A stretch of 64,000 bases of DNA from Mesostigma viride. Taxonomy: Eukaryota; Streptophyta; Mesostigmatophyceae; Mesostigmatales; Mesostigmataceae. Shown here piece after piece: positions 31,682 through 39,946 of the stretch; within the stretch, counting starts at the first letter, position 1, and each line of letters starts with the position of its first letter. Position numbers and translations under genes: made by a program. The stretch is from the NCBI GenBank assembly GCA_009746045.1, contig RPFO01000154.1, forward strand, positions 5,952,646 through 6,016,645, given 5' to 3'. The notes below the pieces were generated by a model. It was given only the letters and a program-made list of their open reading frames with translations. It was not told where the DNA came from and made no database searches.

Positions 31682-33310
31682 ATGTCATATCACACTAGGT
31701 CGGTCACAGCGTTTTTGGCAAGCCACGCAGGCTGTGCCAACACGGGCGTCGACACCGACGGGCAGGAGCTCTCCAGGGTCGATACCACCATCAACATGTC
31801 AGGAACTGACCCCACAGCATCAGGCAGTGGTGGGTCAGCGCCGGCAGCTACGGGCGGTCAAGCAACTGACCCGCCCAGCGGTCGTCTCGGCACTAGTGCG
31901 GACACCGCTTTGTTAGGTAATGGAGCGCCTTCCCTTTCTTCGGCAGGGGACGGTGGTGCTCTTACCCAAGTGCTGCGCCTGCTGCAAGAGCAAGCGGCAG
32001 AGCTGGCGGCACTCCGAGCTCAGCAAGCGACGCAGTTATCGCAACAGGCGACGCTTGTTGAAGAAACTGTGCGACTTGCTTTGGAGCGCGCGGAATCTAC
32101 GGCTGAAGCGAGGCGTGCTACGGAGCGCGCTGAGCAACGGCGGCAGGAGGAGGCAACCACGGAAGCTGCACGCGCCTGCCAAGCTGCGGCCCAACGCGAC
32201 GCCGAGGCCAGGCAGGCTGCCGACGAGGAGGCCGCTGCCGAGGAAGCGCGGCGACATGAGGCGCTGCGTGACCAACGCGGACACTTCGACGAAGAGCGCA
32301 GTGGGACAGGTCCACTACGCAACGTTGAGCCCAGTCAGCCACGCGTCGGACCAAGCGGTCAACGGCGGGGCGACGGGGAAATGGCGCAGGATGACGAGCT
32401 GCAGCCGAACGTCGGTCGGGTAGGCACCCGGTCGACTGCCGACGCATCTTATACGCTGGGGGGGAACCTACGGGCACCCAACCAAGGCACGTTATCGTGG
32501 CGCGGCGGGTATGGTGCAGCCCCCAGGGGGGGAGCATCAGGTGGCTTGTTTAGCACAGGTCGGCCACCCATGACGGCGGCAGCAACGCCGTTGGGTGGCA
32601 CCGCAGGGCGGCCCAGGCTTGGCGGCACTCGGTCAGACTTCGGCTGGGGCCAAGTCGATCGGGAGGTAGCCAGCATACCATGGGGTGAGGGCGACGACGT
32701 CCAGCGACCCCACCGCATGCCGTACGGCGTGCATGGCGAATCCACTCGTGTGCCATCGCTGCCCAAGGTGGAGCTTCGCGAGAAGTTCACCTCAGCAGGC
32801 ACGGGTGCGACTTTAGAGGAAGCCTATGAGCTCTTCCGAGCTCATTGTAACACTTATCGTTATGCCTCGGGGTATCCTCTTCGCCATGAGATGGTGATGG
32901 ATTTTATTCACCTTTTTTTCCATGACCTGACCAAGAAGAAGGTCCAGGTTTTGGTCCAGCATTACCGAGCGCTTGTGGACCGATGTCATCGCACGGACAT
33001 ATGGTTTGCGCTCACGGACATGGGCACACCGGATCTCGACTCGATCATCTTCGATGTCGACCCGGCAGAGCAGCTGTGGCAGCAACTGCGGCTGGAGTAC
33101 CCAGTTGAGCACGTCAAGGCCATCGCGGAATGGAATGGAGCGTTCACCGTCGCCGAGGGTGAGGATCCGGCTTTCTCCCTTGACCGGCTTCTCGCGTTTG
33201 CGGGCAAAGTGCCTGATTATACGCAGACCAAGGCTTGCCGGTTATGGCGGAGTGCAGTGCCCCTGCTGGCCATCGATCTTCCGGAGCCGGTGGGGAGTGG
33301 ACTTTGGTGA
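31682..33310 (+). CDS. Retrotransposon gag (N-terminal part)
   Basis: Structural protein that would form the virus-like particle and package element RNA. In-frame ATGs are at 31682 and 31796; the latter (M-S-G-T-D) follows a long leader and looks the more gag-like. Residues about 90-200 (from 31796 about 50-160) are a long Ala/Glu/Arg-rich coiled coil ('RATERAEQRRQEEATTEAAR'). A Gly/Arg-rich linker follows, then a helical capsid-like domain ('TLEEAYELFRAHCNTYRYASGYPLRHEMVMDF...WQQLRLEYPVEHVKAI') up to about 33230. The frame then ends at 33310. Coding potential continues in the -1 frame from about 33290, at a GTGGGGAGTGG stretch, with a second short coiled coil and the zinc knuckle, so gag is broken here by one base or by programmed slippage. 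Confidence 0.85.
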   Translation: MSYHTRSVTAFLASHAGCANTGVDTDGQELSRVDTTINMSGTDPTASGSGGSAPAATGGQATDPPSGRLGTSADTALLGNGAPSLSSAGDGGALTQVLRLLQEQAAELAALRAQQATQLSQQATLVEETVRLALERAESTAEARRATERAEQRRQEEATTEAARACQAAAQRDAEARQAADEEAAAEEARRHEALRDQRGHFDEERSGTGPLRNVEPSQPRVGPSGQRRGDGEMAQDDELQPNVGRVGTRSTADASYTLGGNLRAPNQGTLSWRGGYGAAPRGGASGGLFSTGRPPMTAAATPLGGTAGRPRLGGTRSDFGWGQVDREVASIPWGEGDDVQRPHRMPYGVHGESTRVPSLPKVELREKFTSAGTGATLEEAYELFRAHCNTYRYASGYPLRHEMVMDFIHLFFHDLTKKKVQVLVQHYRALVDRCHRTDIWFALTDMGTPDLDSIIFDVDPAEQLWQQLRLEYPVEHVKAIAEWNGAFTVAEGEDPAFSLDRLLAFAGKVPDYTQTKACRLWRSAVPLLAIDLPEPVGSGLW

Positions 33311-35799
33311 CTCTCTGTGCAGCATTCAAGCGGCTGCTCAGGAAGCGTGCGGAAGGCGAGAAGGGTATCTCGTCTGAGCTGGCTGAGATGCGCAAGAAGA
33401 TGGCTGAGATGGAGAAGGCCATCGCGGTCAAGGGTGGCCAGCGGCTGCCTGGTGCGGGGCGCGGTGAATATGTTGGCGGTCAGGGTGGCAGTGGCGGTGT
33501 CAGTCGTGGTGGCGGCGGCAGTGGCTACGGTGGTCGGGGTCGCGGTGGTGGTCGAGGCGGAGGCGGTCGTCCGCCGTCATCGGATGGGACTCAGGAGGCG
33601 CAGGGCGTGCAAGGCGCGCTGGGCGCACCCACCCCGTCACGCGGTAAATGTTACCTTTGCGACAAGGATGGGCACCTTAGTCGCGAGTGTCCAAGCCGCT
33701 GCACGAAGCCGCATGGGGCAGACACGAAGTGGCACCTGATGAACAAGTGTCCAGCCGCGGGCATCAAGACGGTCCACTTCGCCGAGATGGCGGGCAAGAC
33801 CGACTCGATGGAAGCCCAGGTGGCTGCCATCAAGCATGGTGAGGAGGCGACGGCGCCCCCCAACCAATTCGCGACGGTGTACCGGGAGGACCCATTCTGG
33901 GCGCCCATGCCGGGTGACGTCGAGATCAACGCTGCGGAGGCTACCAAAGGCAAGCAGGCACGCAGCCCGCTTTCTTTTCAGCAGGCACCCATGTTGCCTG
34001 CCGGGCAGTTGCCCGCGTCCTTTTCCATGCCGCTGGCTGGGGTGCAATCTGCTTTTGAGCATGCGAACCCTGCTGGGCTGGAGCAGCGTAGGCGATTGGC
34101 GCCTGTGTACCCAATGCCGTTCATTGTGGACGTACCCATGTTTTCAGCACGGCAGGTGGTCGACACCTTCGGGCAGAAGGGGGTTGAGTGGCTGGGGTCG
34201 GTTGTGTCCGAGATCCAGTTGTTCGCAGATGGGCATGATGTGCGCACCTTGCGCAATTCTGAGTCCGTCACCTACGGGCGTCAGCCGGTAGAAGCCGCAG
34301 TGCCCGTGGTGCAAGCGGGAGTGGTCAGCACAAGTAGCCAGCAGCGCACTAGTGCAGTTCCCCAGGTTCCCACGGTGGTTCCATACCCCAATGGTGAGCC
34401 GTCCATAGCGTTCCAAGCAGTTGGAGCCTGTGGAGATGTATGGAGCGACATGGTGACATGTCCGTTGGTTGGCGCAGTCAAGCTTGATAGCGGTGCTCAG
34501 CCGCTAGTCATCAGCACAGACTTGGCCACCATGCTGAACCTGACCTACGAGAACGGTGGCTTAGTGGAAAGCCCCGTGTCTGTGTCAGGTTGGCAGGGTC
34601 CGGCTAGTAAGCCGTACGCTATGACGGCGGTTAAAGTCAACGTGATTTTCAATCCGTTGCGCGCCTCTAGCATGACCACCGTGTCCGCGTATGCGCTGGT
34701 GGTCAACAAGTGTGGATATTCCGCACTACTCGGGGTGGATGTCCTTGCTCGCGCCATGGTTCAGGTGGACTATAGGGCGGAGGAGGCATCTTACATCCCT
34801 GATTGGGATGGGGCTGGCCTGAAGCGGGCCAGTGTGCCGGTCTCATGCTTCAGTTCTTCAGCCGGGGCTGCACGCCTCAACCCTTCCGCGGCTGCGGGCG
34901 TGGTGGAGGTCAGCATGGTGGAGGTACGGGCGGCGGGCTCATCGGCGTGGGACAAGCATCGGACGGTGCTGCCTCAGCCAACGGCGAGCATTGCCAAGAT
35001 GCGCACGCAGTGGTCGCTGGATGCTGTGACGTCCACGCGGCAGCTGGCTATGCGCAAGCGGGTGACTGAAGCCGTCATCACCATTCCTCAGATGGCCAGC
35101 CATGGCCTCACTTTGGTGCAACCGGGTGTCTCGGAGGCCCAAGGTAATTTTTCTGCTGCAATCTTACCGCAGGCCCCTGATTTTGCCAAGGGTGCGGTAG
35201 TGTTGGAACTGTTTGCGGGGATCGGAGGGGGCATTGCAGGCTTTTTGGCCGCAGGCGGCGTGTGCCGTAAACTCATCGCGGTAGAGCCATCGCACAAGGC
35301 GCGTCAGGTGTACTTCAGTCACTGTGGCGTGTTGTCGCGAGAGTATCCCGCGCAGTTTCCGCCATCAGCATGGCGTGACCCGTTTGGGGAATGTCCTCAA
35401 GATATCCGAGCCATCGGTGAGGTGCAGGTGCAGCAGTTGTTGCGCAGGCATCATGCCATCGACTTGGTAATTGCGGGTTGGGAGTGCCAGGGCCTGAGCC
35501 AGGCAGGGCAAGGGCGGGGGCTAGCCGATCCGCGTAGCGCGCTGTTCTGGGAACTGTTGCGTGTGGTGGGACTGTTGCAGTCGCGTCAGCCCCATCCGCC
35601 TGCGTATCTGTTTGAGAACGTTGTGGCGGGTGACAGCCCACATCAGGCGGTGCGGGAGGACTGGGCTACAATCGTGGCACTCCTGGGGGAGCCCATCGTG
35701 TGTGACAACGCAGGGCTGGGTGGGCTCACGCATCGTTTGCGTGCCTATTGGACCAACGTGGCGTGTGCGACCGGTGTGCAGGCGGTCTTGGGGCCGTAG
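33235..35799 (+). CDS. gag-pol: zinc knuckle, aspartic protease, DNMT N-terminal part
   Basis: The frame becomes meaningful at about 33290. It opens with 'SELAEMRKKMAEMEKAI' (coiled coil) and an RGG-like Gly/Arg region. A CCHC zinc knuckle 'CYLCDKDGHLSREC' (33649-33690) would bind RNA. A pepsin-like retroviral protease follows with the catalytic triplet as D-S-G ('VKLDSGAQPLVIS', about 34480-34520) and 'YSALLGVDVLARA' (about 34720-34760), the usual second hydrophobic-G-x-D block. From 35190 comes a C5-cytosine methyltransferase: motif I 'LELFAGIGGG', motif IV 'GWECQGLSQAG', 'DPRSALFWELLRV', motif VI 'FENVV', motif VIII 'THRLRAYWTN'. The frame stops at 35799 after CTTGGGGCCGTAG. DNMT motifs IX-X continue in the -1 frame. 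Confidence 0.88.
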   Translation: MPVMAECSAPAGHRSSGAGGEWTLVTLCAAFKRLLRKRAEGEKGISSELAEMRKKMAEMEKAIAVKGGQRLPGAGRGEYVGGQGGSGGVSRGGGGSGYGGRGRGGGRGGGGRPPSSDGTQEAQGVQGALGAPTPSRGKCYLCDKDGHLSRECPSRCTKPHGADTKWHLMNKCPAAGIKTVHFAEMAGKTDSMEAQVAAIKHGEEATAPPNQFATVYREDPFWAPMPGDVEINAAEATKGKQARSPLSFQQAPMLPAGQLPASFSMPLAGVQSAFEHANPAGLEQRRRLAPVYPMPFIVDVPMFSARQVVDTFGQKGVEWLGSVVSEIQLFADGHDVRTLRNSESVTYGRQPVEAAVPVVQAGVVSTSSQQRTSAVPQVPTVVPYPNGEPSIAFQAVGACGDVWSDMVTCPLVGAVKLDSGAQPLVISTDLATMLNLTYENGGLVESPVSVSGWQGPASKPYAMTAVKVNVIFNPLRASSMTTVSAYALVVNKCGYSALLGVDVLARAMVQVDYRAEEASYIPDWDGAGLKRASVPVSCFSSSAGAARLNPSAAAGVVEVSMVEVRAAGSSAWDKHRTVLPQPTASIAKMRTQWSLDAVTSTRQLAMRKRVTEAVITIPQMASHGLTLVQPGVSEAQGNFSAAILPQAPDFAKGAVVLELFAGIGGGIAGFLAAGGVCRKLIAVEPSHKARQVYFSHCGVLSREYPAQFPPSAWRDPFGECPQDIRAIGEVQVQQLLRRHHAIDLVIAGWECQGLSQAGQGRGLADPRSALFWELLRVVGLLQSRQPHPPAYLFENVVAGDSPHQAVREDWATIVALLGEPIVCDNAGLGGLTHRLRAYWTNVACATGVQAVLGP

Positions 35800-36150
35800 C
35801 AAGGCAGCATCCGAGTGTGTCTGCGGAGGTAGCATTGCCTTCCCACCTAGTCACGCAGAAGGTGGATAGCGAGGATCGCCCACCGTATGCACGCGTCAAC
35901 CGGGTCGGGAGCCCCATGTGTGCACTGCCGACCCTGGTCAGTTACCAAGGGTCGACAGCATACCGTGATCGGGGTAAGGGTCTCGTTTGGGACACTACCA
36001 CCGGTCTGTTGGTGCAGCCACCCGCAGAATTTCGTGAGGCCAGCATGGGTTTTCATGTCGGGGCCTCGGCGCTGCCGGGCGTGCTCGAGAGTGAGCGCTG
36101 GTCTTTGATAGGCCAGGCTATGTCGGTGTTGCAGGTCGGGTATGTGCTGC
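35190..36150 (+). other. C5-cytosine DNA methyltransferase domain (spans a frame break)
   Basis: About 320 residues. Motif I (SAM binding) is at 35199-35230. Motif IV has its nucleophilic Cys (codon 35484-35486) in an E-C-Q context instead of the usual P-C-Q. Motif VI E-N-V is at about 35614. Motif VIII has T-H-R-L-R instead of Q-R-R-x-R. In the next frame, motif IX-like 'PPAEFREASMGF' (about 36018-36053) and motif X-like 'SLIGQAMSVLQVGYVL' (about 36102-36150) complete the fold. 'LFENVV' and 'HRLRAYW' recall the DNMT3/DRM group, whereas 'CQGLSQAG...DPRS' recalls bacterial-type Dcm, so the origin is unclear from motifs. All SAM-binding and catalytic residues needed for methyl transfer to cytosine C5 appear to be present. 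The target-recognition region is very short. Confidence 0.88.
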
Positions 36151-37139
36151 TTGCATCGGTTGCCGTGCGCCAGTCTGGGGGGGCGTCCCCAGCCAATCCG
36201 CCTCAGCAGGTTGAGGCGCGCGCAGCCAAACTGAAGCGCCCTGCAGCGACGGGGACTTCATCAGCATGGGGGTGGCGTCTGCGACAGGTGTGGACTATCA
36301 TTCTCATGACCGCCCTGCTGACCAGCACCGTGCTGGCCGGCGAGCCCACGCTGCATCGGGTAATACACCGTGCGGCACGCGAGGCTCCGGCGGTGGGTGT
36401 CACACCAGGTGTGGCAGCCTTTTCCTTGTTCCACGACGATGCGGCTAGGGCGCCGCATCTTGAGGCACATGCGGTAGCTGTGGGTGATCCCGCGGATACG
36501 CACCCCTGGGCTATTGGCGAACACCTTTCTGATGCGCAGCGCTCAGCCATGCTAAAGTGGCTAGGCACTGCAAGGGGGGCCTTCGCTTTCACAAGTGATG
36601 AACTGGGGTGTTTCAATGGTGGGACCATGCGTGTTCCATTGGACACTGACACTCCTTTGTTCCGACGCCAGCATCGCCTGAGTCAGGCCGAGTTGGATTT
36701 TGTAGCCGAGCAATGCAAGGAGTTAGAGGATGCCGGTATCATCAGGCAATCTTCCTCCAGCTATGCTGCTGCCGTTGTCGTTGCGCCCAAGAAGGACGCT
36801 ATCACCGGGGCATGGACGGGTATGCGCATGGCCACCGATCTGCGGTTGCTGAATGCACACACACCCGTGGACCGTTACCCCATGCCACGTGTGGATGATG
36901 TCCTGGATAAGATATCTCCTCATGTGAAGTTTGTGTCCTCGCTGGACCTGCGTAGCGGCTTTCATCAGATCGCAGTTGCGCCGGAGGATCAGCGGAAGCT
37001 TGCATTCTGGGGGGCGGCAATTTGTATGAGTGGGTGCGCATGCCCTTTGGGCACCGCAACGCTAGTGCTGTTTTCCAACGAGCTATGGACAAAGTGCTTG
37101 CAGGTCTTCCTTTCGCCGCTTGTTACATTGATGATGTAA
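35748..37139 (+). CDS. pol: DNMT C-terminal part and RT N-terminal part
   Basis: The first meaningful residues follow the frame break at about 35795. DNMT motifs IX and X occupy 36018-36150. Next is a linker that includes a hydrophobic stretch 'VWTIILMTALLTSTVLAG' (about 36291-36344), unusual inside a polyprotein. The reverse transcriptase begins near 36590: 'LDFVAEQCKELEDAGIIRQSSS', 'VVVAPKKD', 'RMATDLRLLNAHT', and motif A 'FVSSLDLRSGFHQI' with the first catalytic Asp (about 36940). The frame leaves RT at 37015-37020 in the run TGGGGGGCGGC and continues in the -1 frame at 37022. Confidence 0.86.
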   Translation: MDQRGVCDRCAGGLGAVARQHPSVSAEVALPSHLVTQKVDSEDRPPYARVNRVGSPMCALPTLVSYQGSTAYRDRGKGLVWDTTTGLLVQPPAEFREASMGFHVGASALPGVLESERWSLIGQAMSVLQVGYVLLASVAVRQSGGASPANPPQQVEARAAKLKRPAATGTSSAWGWRLRQVWTIILMTALLTSTVLAGEPTLHRVIHRAAREAPAVGVTPGVAAFSLFHDDAARAPHLEAHAVAVGDPADTHPWAIGEHLSDAQRSAMLKWLGTARGAFAFTSDELGCFNGGTMRVPLDTDTPLFRRQHRLSQAELDFVAEQCKELEDAGIIRQSSSSYAAAVVVAPKKDAITGAWTGMRMATDLRLLNAHTPVDRYPMPRVDDVLDKISPHVKFVSSLDLRSGFHQIAVAPEDQRKLAFWGAAICMSGCACPLGTATLVLFSNELWTKCLQVFLSPLVTLMM

Positions 37140-39775
37140 TCGTCTTTAGCGCGACATTTGAGGAGCACCTGGCGCACTTGGAGCAGGTTCGCTTGGCTCT
37201 CGAGGAGCATAATATGCGGCTGCACCCTGAGAAGTGCAAGTTCGCCCAGCGGACCCTCTCATTCCTTGGTCATCAGATTGTGCCGGGTGGCCGGACGCCT
37301 GATGCCGCCAAGGTCGAATCCATTGCGCAGGCCGCCGTACCCACGGATGTCTCAGGGGTGCGGGCGTATTTGGGTTTGGCTGGCTATTACCGAGGTTACA
37401 TTGAGAACTTCAGCAGCAAGGTGAAGCCCTTGACCGAGTTACTCAAGAAGGGGTGCGTGTGGGCGTGGGGTCCCGCACAGCAACGCGCCATCGAGACAAT
37501 CAAGCAGGAGCTCACGTCGGCACCGATTCTGCGCGCCCCTGACTATGCTTTGCCATTTGTGTTATATACCGACTGGTCCAAGGTAGGACTGGGTGCGGTC
37601 TTGGCGCAAAAGGATGGTGATGGGCGCGAGCACGTTATTGCTTATGCTAGTCGCAGCAACAACCCAGCGGAGAGCCGGTATTCTTCCTATGAGGGGGAGG
37701 CACTGGCTGTGGTGTGGGCCATCAAGCACTTTCGCCCGTATTTATTTGGGCGCGTGTTTACTCTGGTGACAGACCACCAGCCGCTTCAGTGGCTAATGAC
37801 CAACACCAACCTGACGGGTAAGCTCGCCCGATGGGCCATGATTATCCAGGAGTACCACATGACCATTGTGCATCGGGCCGGCAAGGACCATGTCAACGCC
37901 GATGTGCTATCCCGATACGCCATGCCTACCACTGTTGACCACACTGGAGCCCGGGCCATGGGTGCCGAGGGCTCGTCTGGTTCTGTGGTCTTTGTGAACG
38001 CTGCTGGGTATGCGGCCGACGATGAGGAGGAGGCGTGGTGGCGCAGTGTCGAGTACTCTGTGGCGGACTTCGGCATCAGCGACGACCCGGTGCGGCCGTC
38101 GCCATTCACGCCATCCAAAGCTGTGTGCGCTATGGAAGAGGGTAGGTCTCTGTCCTTTGACATTGATCCTTCTCTGCAGCAGCTGATCGCTGTGCAGGCT
38201 CTCTTAGCGCGTAGCTCTCTTGCTGATTGCTACACCGCTGATATCTGGCTAGATGGTCGAGTTTTGGAGCAAGTGCAGGGTGCTGTCTTGACTCCTACTC
38301 CAGTCGATTGGACTCCTGCTCAGAAGGCGACGGAGTTGAACAGGGTGCAGCACAGGGCTGCAACCTATGGTTGGGAAGATGGGGTTTTGTACAAGCTGTT
38401 GGGCAAGCGTAGGGTGGTCGTCCCACCGCCTGACAAGCGCGTTGCTATAGTGCAGGCGTACCACGAGCGGTATGGTCACTTGGGTGGCAATCGCACGCTC
38501 AGCCTCGTACGGACCAGCTATTGGTGGAATAACATGCGACACACGGTGGCCCAGGTAGTGGCCAGCTGTGTCCCGTGTGCTCGAACCAAGGCTAACTTTA
38601 GCGCAGATCATGGTGCCAAGGAGCTGATGTCGCTTCCCATCAAGGGCTTGTTTTATCGCTGGCACGTCGATCTGTGCGGGCCGTTTCAGGAGAGCCCTGA
38701 CGGCAACCTCTATGTCATGGTATGCGTGGAGAGCTTTAGCAAATGGGTTGAGTTGATCCCCATTGCTGACAAGCATGCCGCTACCACAGCGAAGCATTTT
38801 GCGGACATCATCACCAGGTTTGGGGCTCCCGCGGAGGTAGTCACGGACCAGGGTGGTGAGTTCAGGGGTGAGTTCCAGGAGTTGCTGGATGGATGTCTTA
38901 TTGATCACCGTCGCACTTCTCGGGAGCATCCTCAGGCCAATGGTTTGGCTGAGAGATTGGTGCAGACCGTCAAGCAGGCGCTGCGCAAGTGGAGCCTGCA
39001 GGTGCCGGAGTCGGCCAGGTGGGATCGCGAGTTGGCATGGATTGCCATGGGTTATCGCATGTCTCCCCAGGAGTCTCTCGCTACCTTCTCCCCGTATTTC
39101 CTTCTGTTCGGGCGTAATCCTCTTTTGCCTACGGAGGCACAGGTTGCGCACCCCGAACCCATGGCCTTCGACAACGCTCAGCAATTTTTGGTTGAGGTGC
39201 TGGCCAGGGCAGAGACTTTTAAGAAGGTCATGCCCATCGCGATGAACAACTTGTTCATTGCTCAGCACAGGGACTCCCTGCGTTACGCTCAGCGCCGGGG
39301 GGGCGCATACATGGCTCGCCAGCTGCGGTTTAGGCCAGGGCAGTATGTTTTCCTGCGCACTCAGCTGAAGCACACTTTGGATGTGGAGGCGGGGCCCACC
39401 ATTTTGCGCATTGTGGCTATCAAACCATCGGGAGTGGCAATTTTGGAGGGCGCCGACGGGAGCCGTACGACTGACAACCTCAGCAATCTCAGTCCCTGCT
39501 CGCTGCCCAATTTGGTCCACGACCTCCAACCGCACACGTCTCGCCGAGTCAAGGACGCCCAGTGTCAGGTTTGTCACCGGGTCGATCAGGCGGAGTCCAT
39601 GTTATTGTGTGATCAGTGTAACTGTGGTTGGCACATGCAGTGCTTGCAGCCAGTGGTCACCAGCATTCCGGAGGGGGATTGGTTTTGTCCAGTGTGCACC
39701 GCTGCGCAGTTTACCTCCCGCAGCTTGACTGCGGTCACCGCTGCCCTTGTCTTGGTACGATCGCTGTCTTCGTGA
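37022..39775 (+). CDS. pol: RT C-terminal part, RNase H, integrase, PHD finger
   Basis: Residues 1-60 continue RT ('YEWVRMPFGHRNASAVFQRAMD', catalytic 'CYIDDVIVFS'). RNase H follows ('LYTDWSKVGLGAVL', 'YEGEALAVVWAIKHF', 'VTDHQPLQWL', 'GKDHVNADVLSR'). The integrase has an H-x4-H...C-x2-C zinc domain ('HERYGHLGG...CVPCARTK', about 38463-38590) and a D-D-E core ('WHVDLCGPF', 'VTDQGGEF', 'HPQANGLAERL'). Where chromoviruses carry a chromodomain, this element ends with a perfect C4HC3 PHD finger (39562-39696; spacing C-x2-C-x11-C-x2-C-x4-H-x2-C-x14-C-x2-C). PHD fingers usually read histone H3 tails, so it may steer integration. The stop at 39775 is followed by a G-rich tract. Confidence 0.93.
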   Translation: MYEWVRMPFGHRNASAVFQRAMDKVLAGLPFAACYIDDVIVFSATFEEHLAHLEQVRLALEEHNMRLHPEKCKFAQRTLSFLGHQIVPGGRTPDAAKVESIAQAAVPTDVSGVRAYLGLAGYYRGYIENFSSKVKPLTELLKKGCVWAWGPAQQRAIETIKQELTSAPILRAPDYALPFVLYTDWSKVGLGAVLAQKDGDGREHVIAYASRSNNPAESRYSSYEGEALAVVWAIKHFRPYLFGRVFTLVTDHQPLQWLMTNTNLTGKLARWAMIIQEYHMTIVHRAGKDHVNADVLSRYAMPTTVDHTGARAMGAEGSSGSVVFVNAAGYAADDEEEAWWRSVEYSVADFGISDDPVRPSPFTPSKAVCAMEEGRSLSFDIDPSLQQLIAVQALLARSSLADCYTADIWLDGRVLEQVQGAVLTPTPVDWTPAQKATELNRVQHRAATYGWEDGVLYKLLGKRRVVVPPPDKRVAIVQAYHERYGHLGGNRTLSLVRTSYWWNNMRHTVAQVVASCVPCARTKANFSADHGAKELMSLPIKGLFYRWHVDLCGPFQESPDGNLYVMVCVESFSKWVELIPIADKHAATTAKHFADIITRFGAPAEVVTDQGGEFRGEFQELLDGCLIDHRRTSREHPQANGLAERLVQTVKQALRKWSLQVPESARWDRELAWIAMGYRMSPQESLATFSPYFLLFGRNPLLPTEAQVAHPEPMAFDNAQQFLVEVLARAETFKKVMPIAMNNLFIAQHRDSLRYAQRRGGAYMARQLRFRPGQYVFLRTQLKHTLDVEAGPTILRIVAIKPSGVAILEGADGSRTTDNLSNLSPCSLPNLVHDLQPHTSRRVKDAQCQVCHRVDQAESMLLCDQCNCGWHMQCLQPVVTSIPEGDWFCPVCTAAQFTSRSLTAVTAALVLVRSLSS
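39562..39696 (+). other. C-terminal PHD finger of the integrase
   Basis: 'CQVCHRVDQAESMLLCDQCN' opens a canonical C4HC3 zinc finger ending 'WFCPVC', with Trp two residues before the last C pair as in H3-tail-binding PHD fingers. It replaces the chromodomain found in many plant Ty3/gypsy integrases. Confidence 0.9.
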
Positions 39776-39792
39776 TGGGGCCGGTCGCCAGC

Positions 39793-39803
39793 GAGGGGGG
39801 GAA
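39793..39803 (+). promoter_or_regulatory. Probable polypurine tract
   Basis: GAGGGGGGGAA lies 18 bp after the pol stop, a typical position for the plus-strand primer. The 3' LTR does not start directly after it, however; a 143-bp segment intervenes. Confidence 0.55.
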
Positions 39804-39944
39804 TCATGGGACAGGTCCTCGCCCACCCCACAGGGCATGCAGTTAAGGCAGGCACGTCAGCTCAGCTCATTTGGGTTTTACCAAATTAAGCTGAGTGGCC
39901 AGCCGCCATGGTGGCGCCGGAGATTGTGGCACGCAGACGCGACA
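39802..39944 (+). repeat. 143-bp direct repeat, copy 1 (before 3' LTR)
   Basis: By eye identical over its whole length to 41197-41339. The two copies bracket the 3' LTR (39947-41194) with only 'gc' and 'tt' between. It contains an imperfect hairpin ('ctcagctcatttgg' against 'ccaaattaagctgag'). Confidence 0.9.
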
Positions 39945-39946
39945 GC

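Noticed and set aside
38249-39577. 442-codon minus-strand frame opposite the integrase
   Set aside because: Antisense shadow; the plus strand carries HHCC, D-D-E and PHD motifs.
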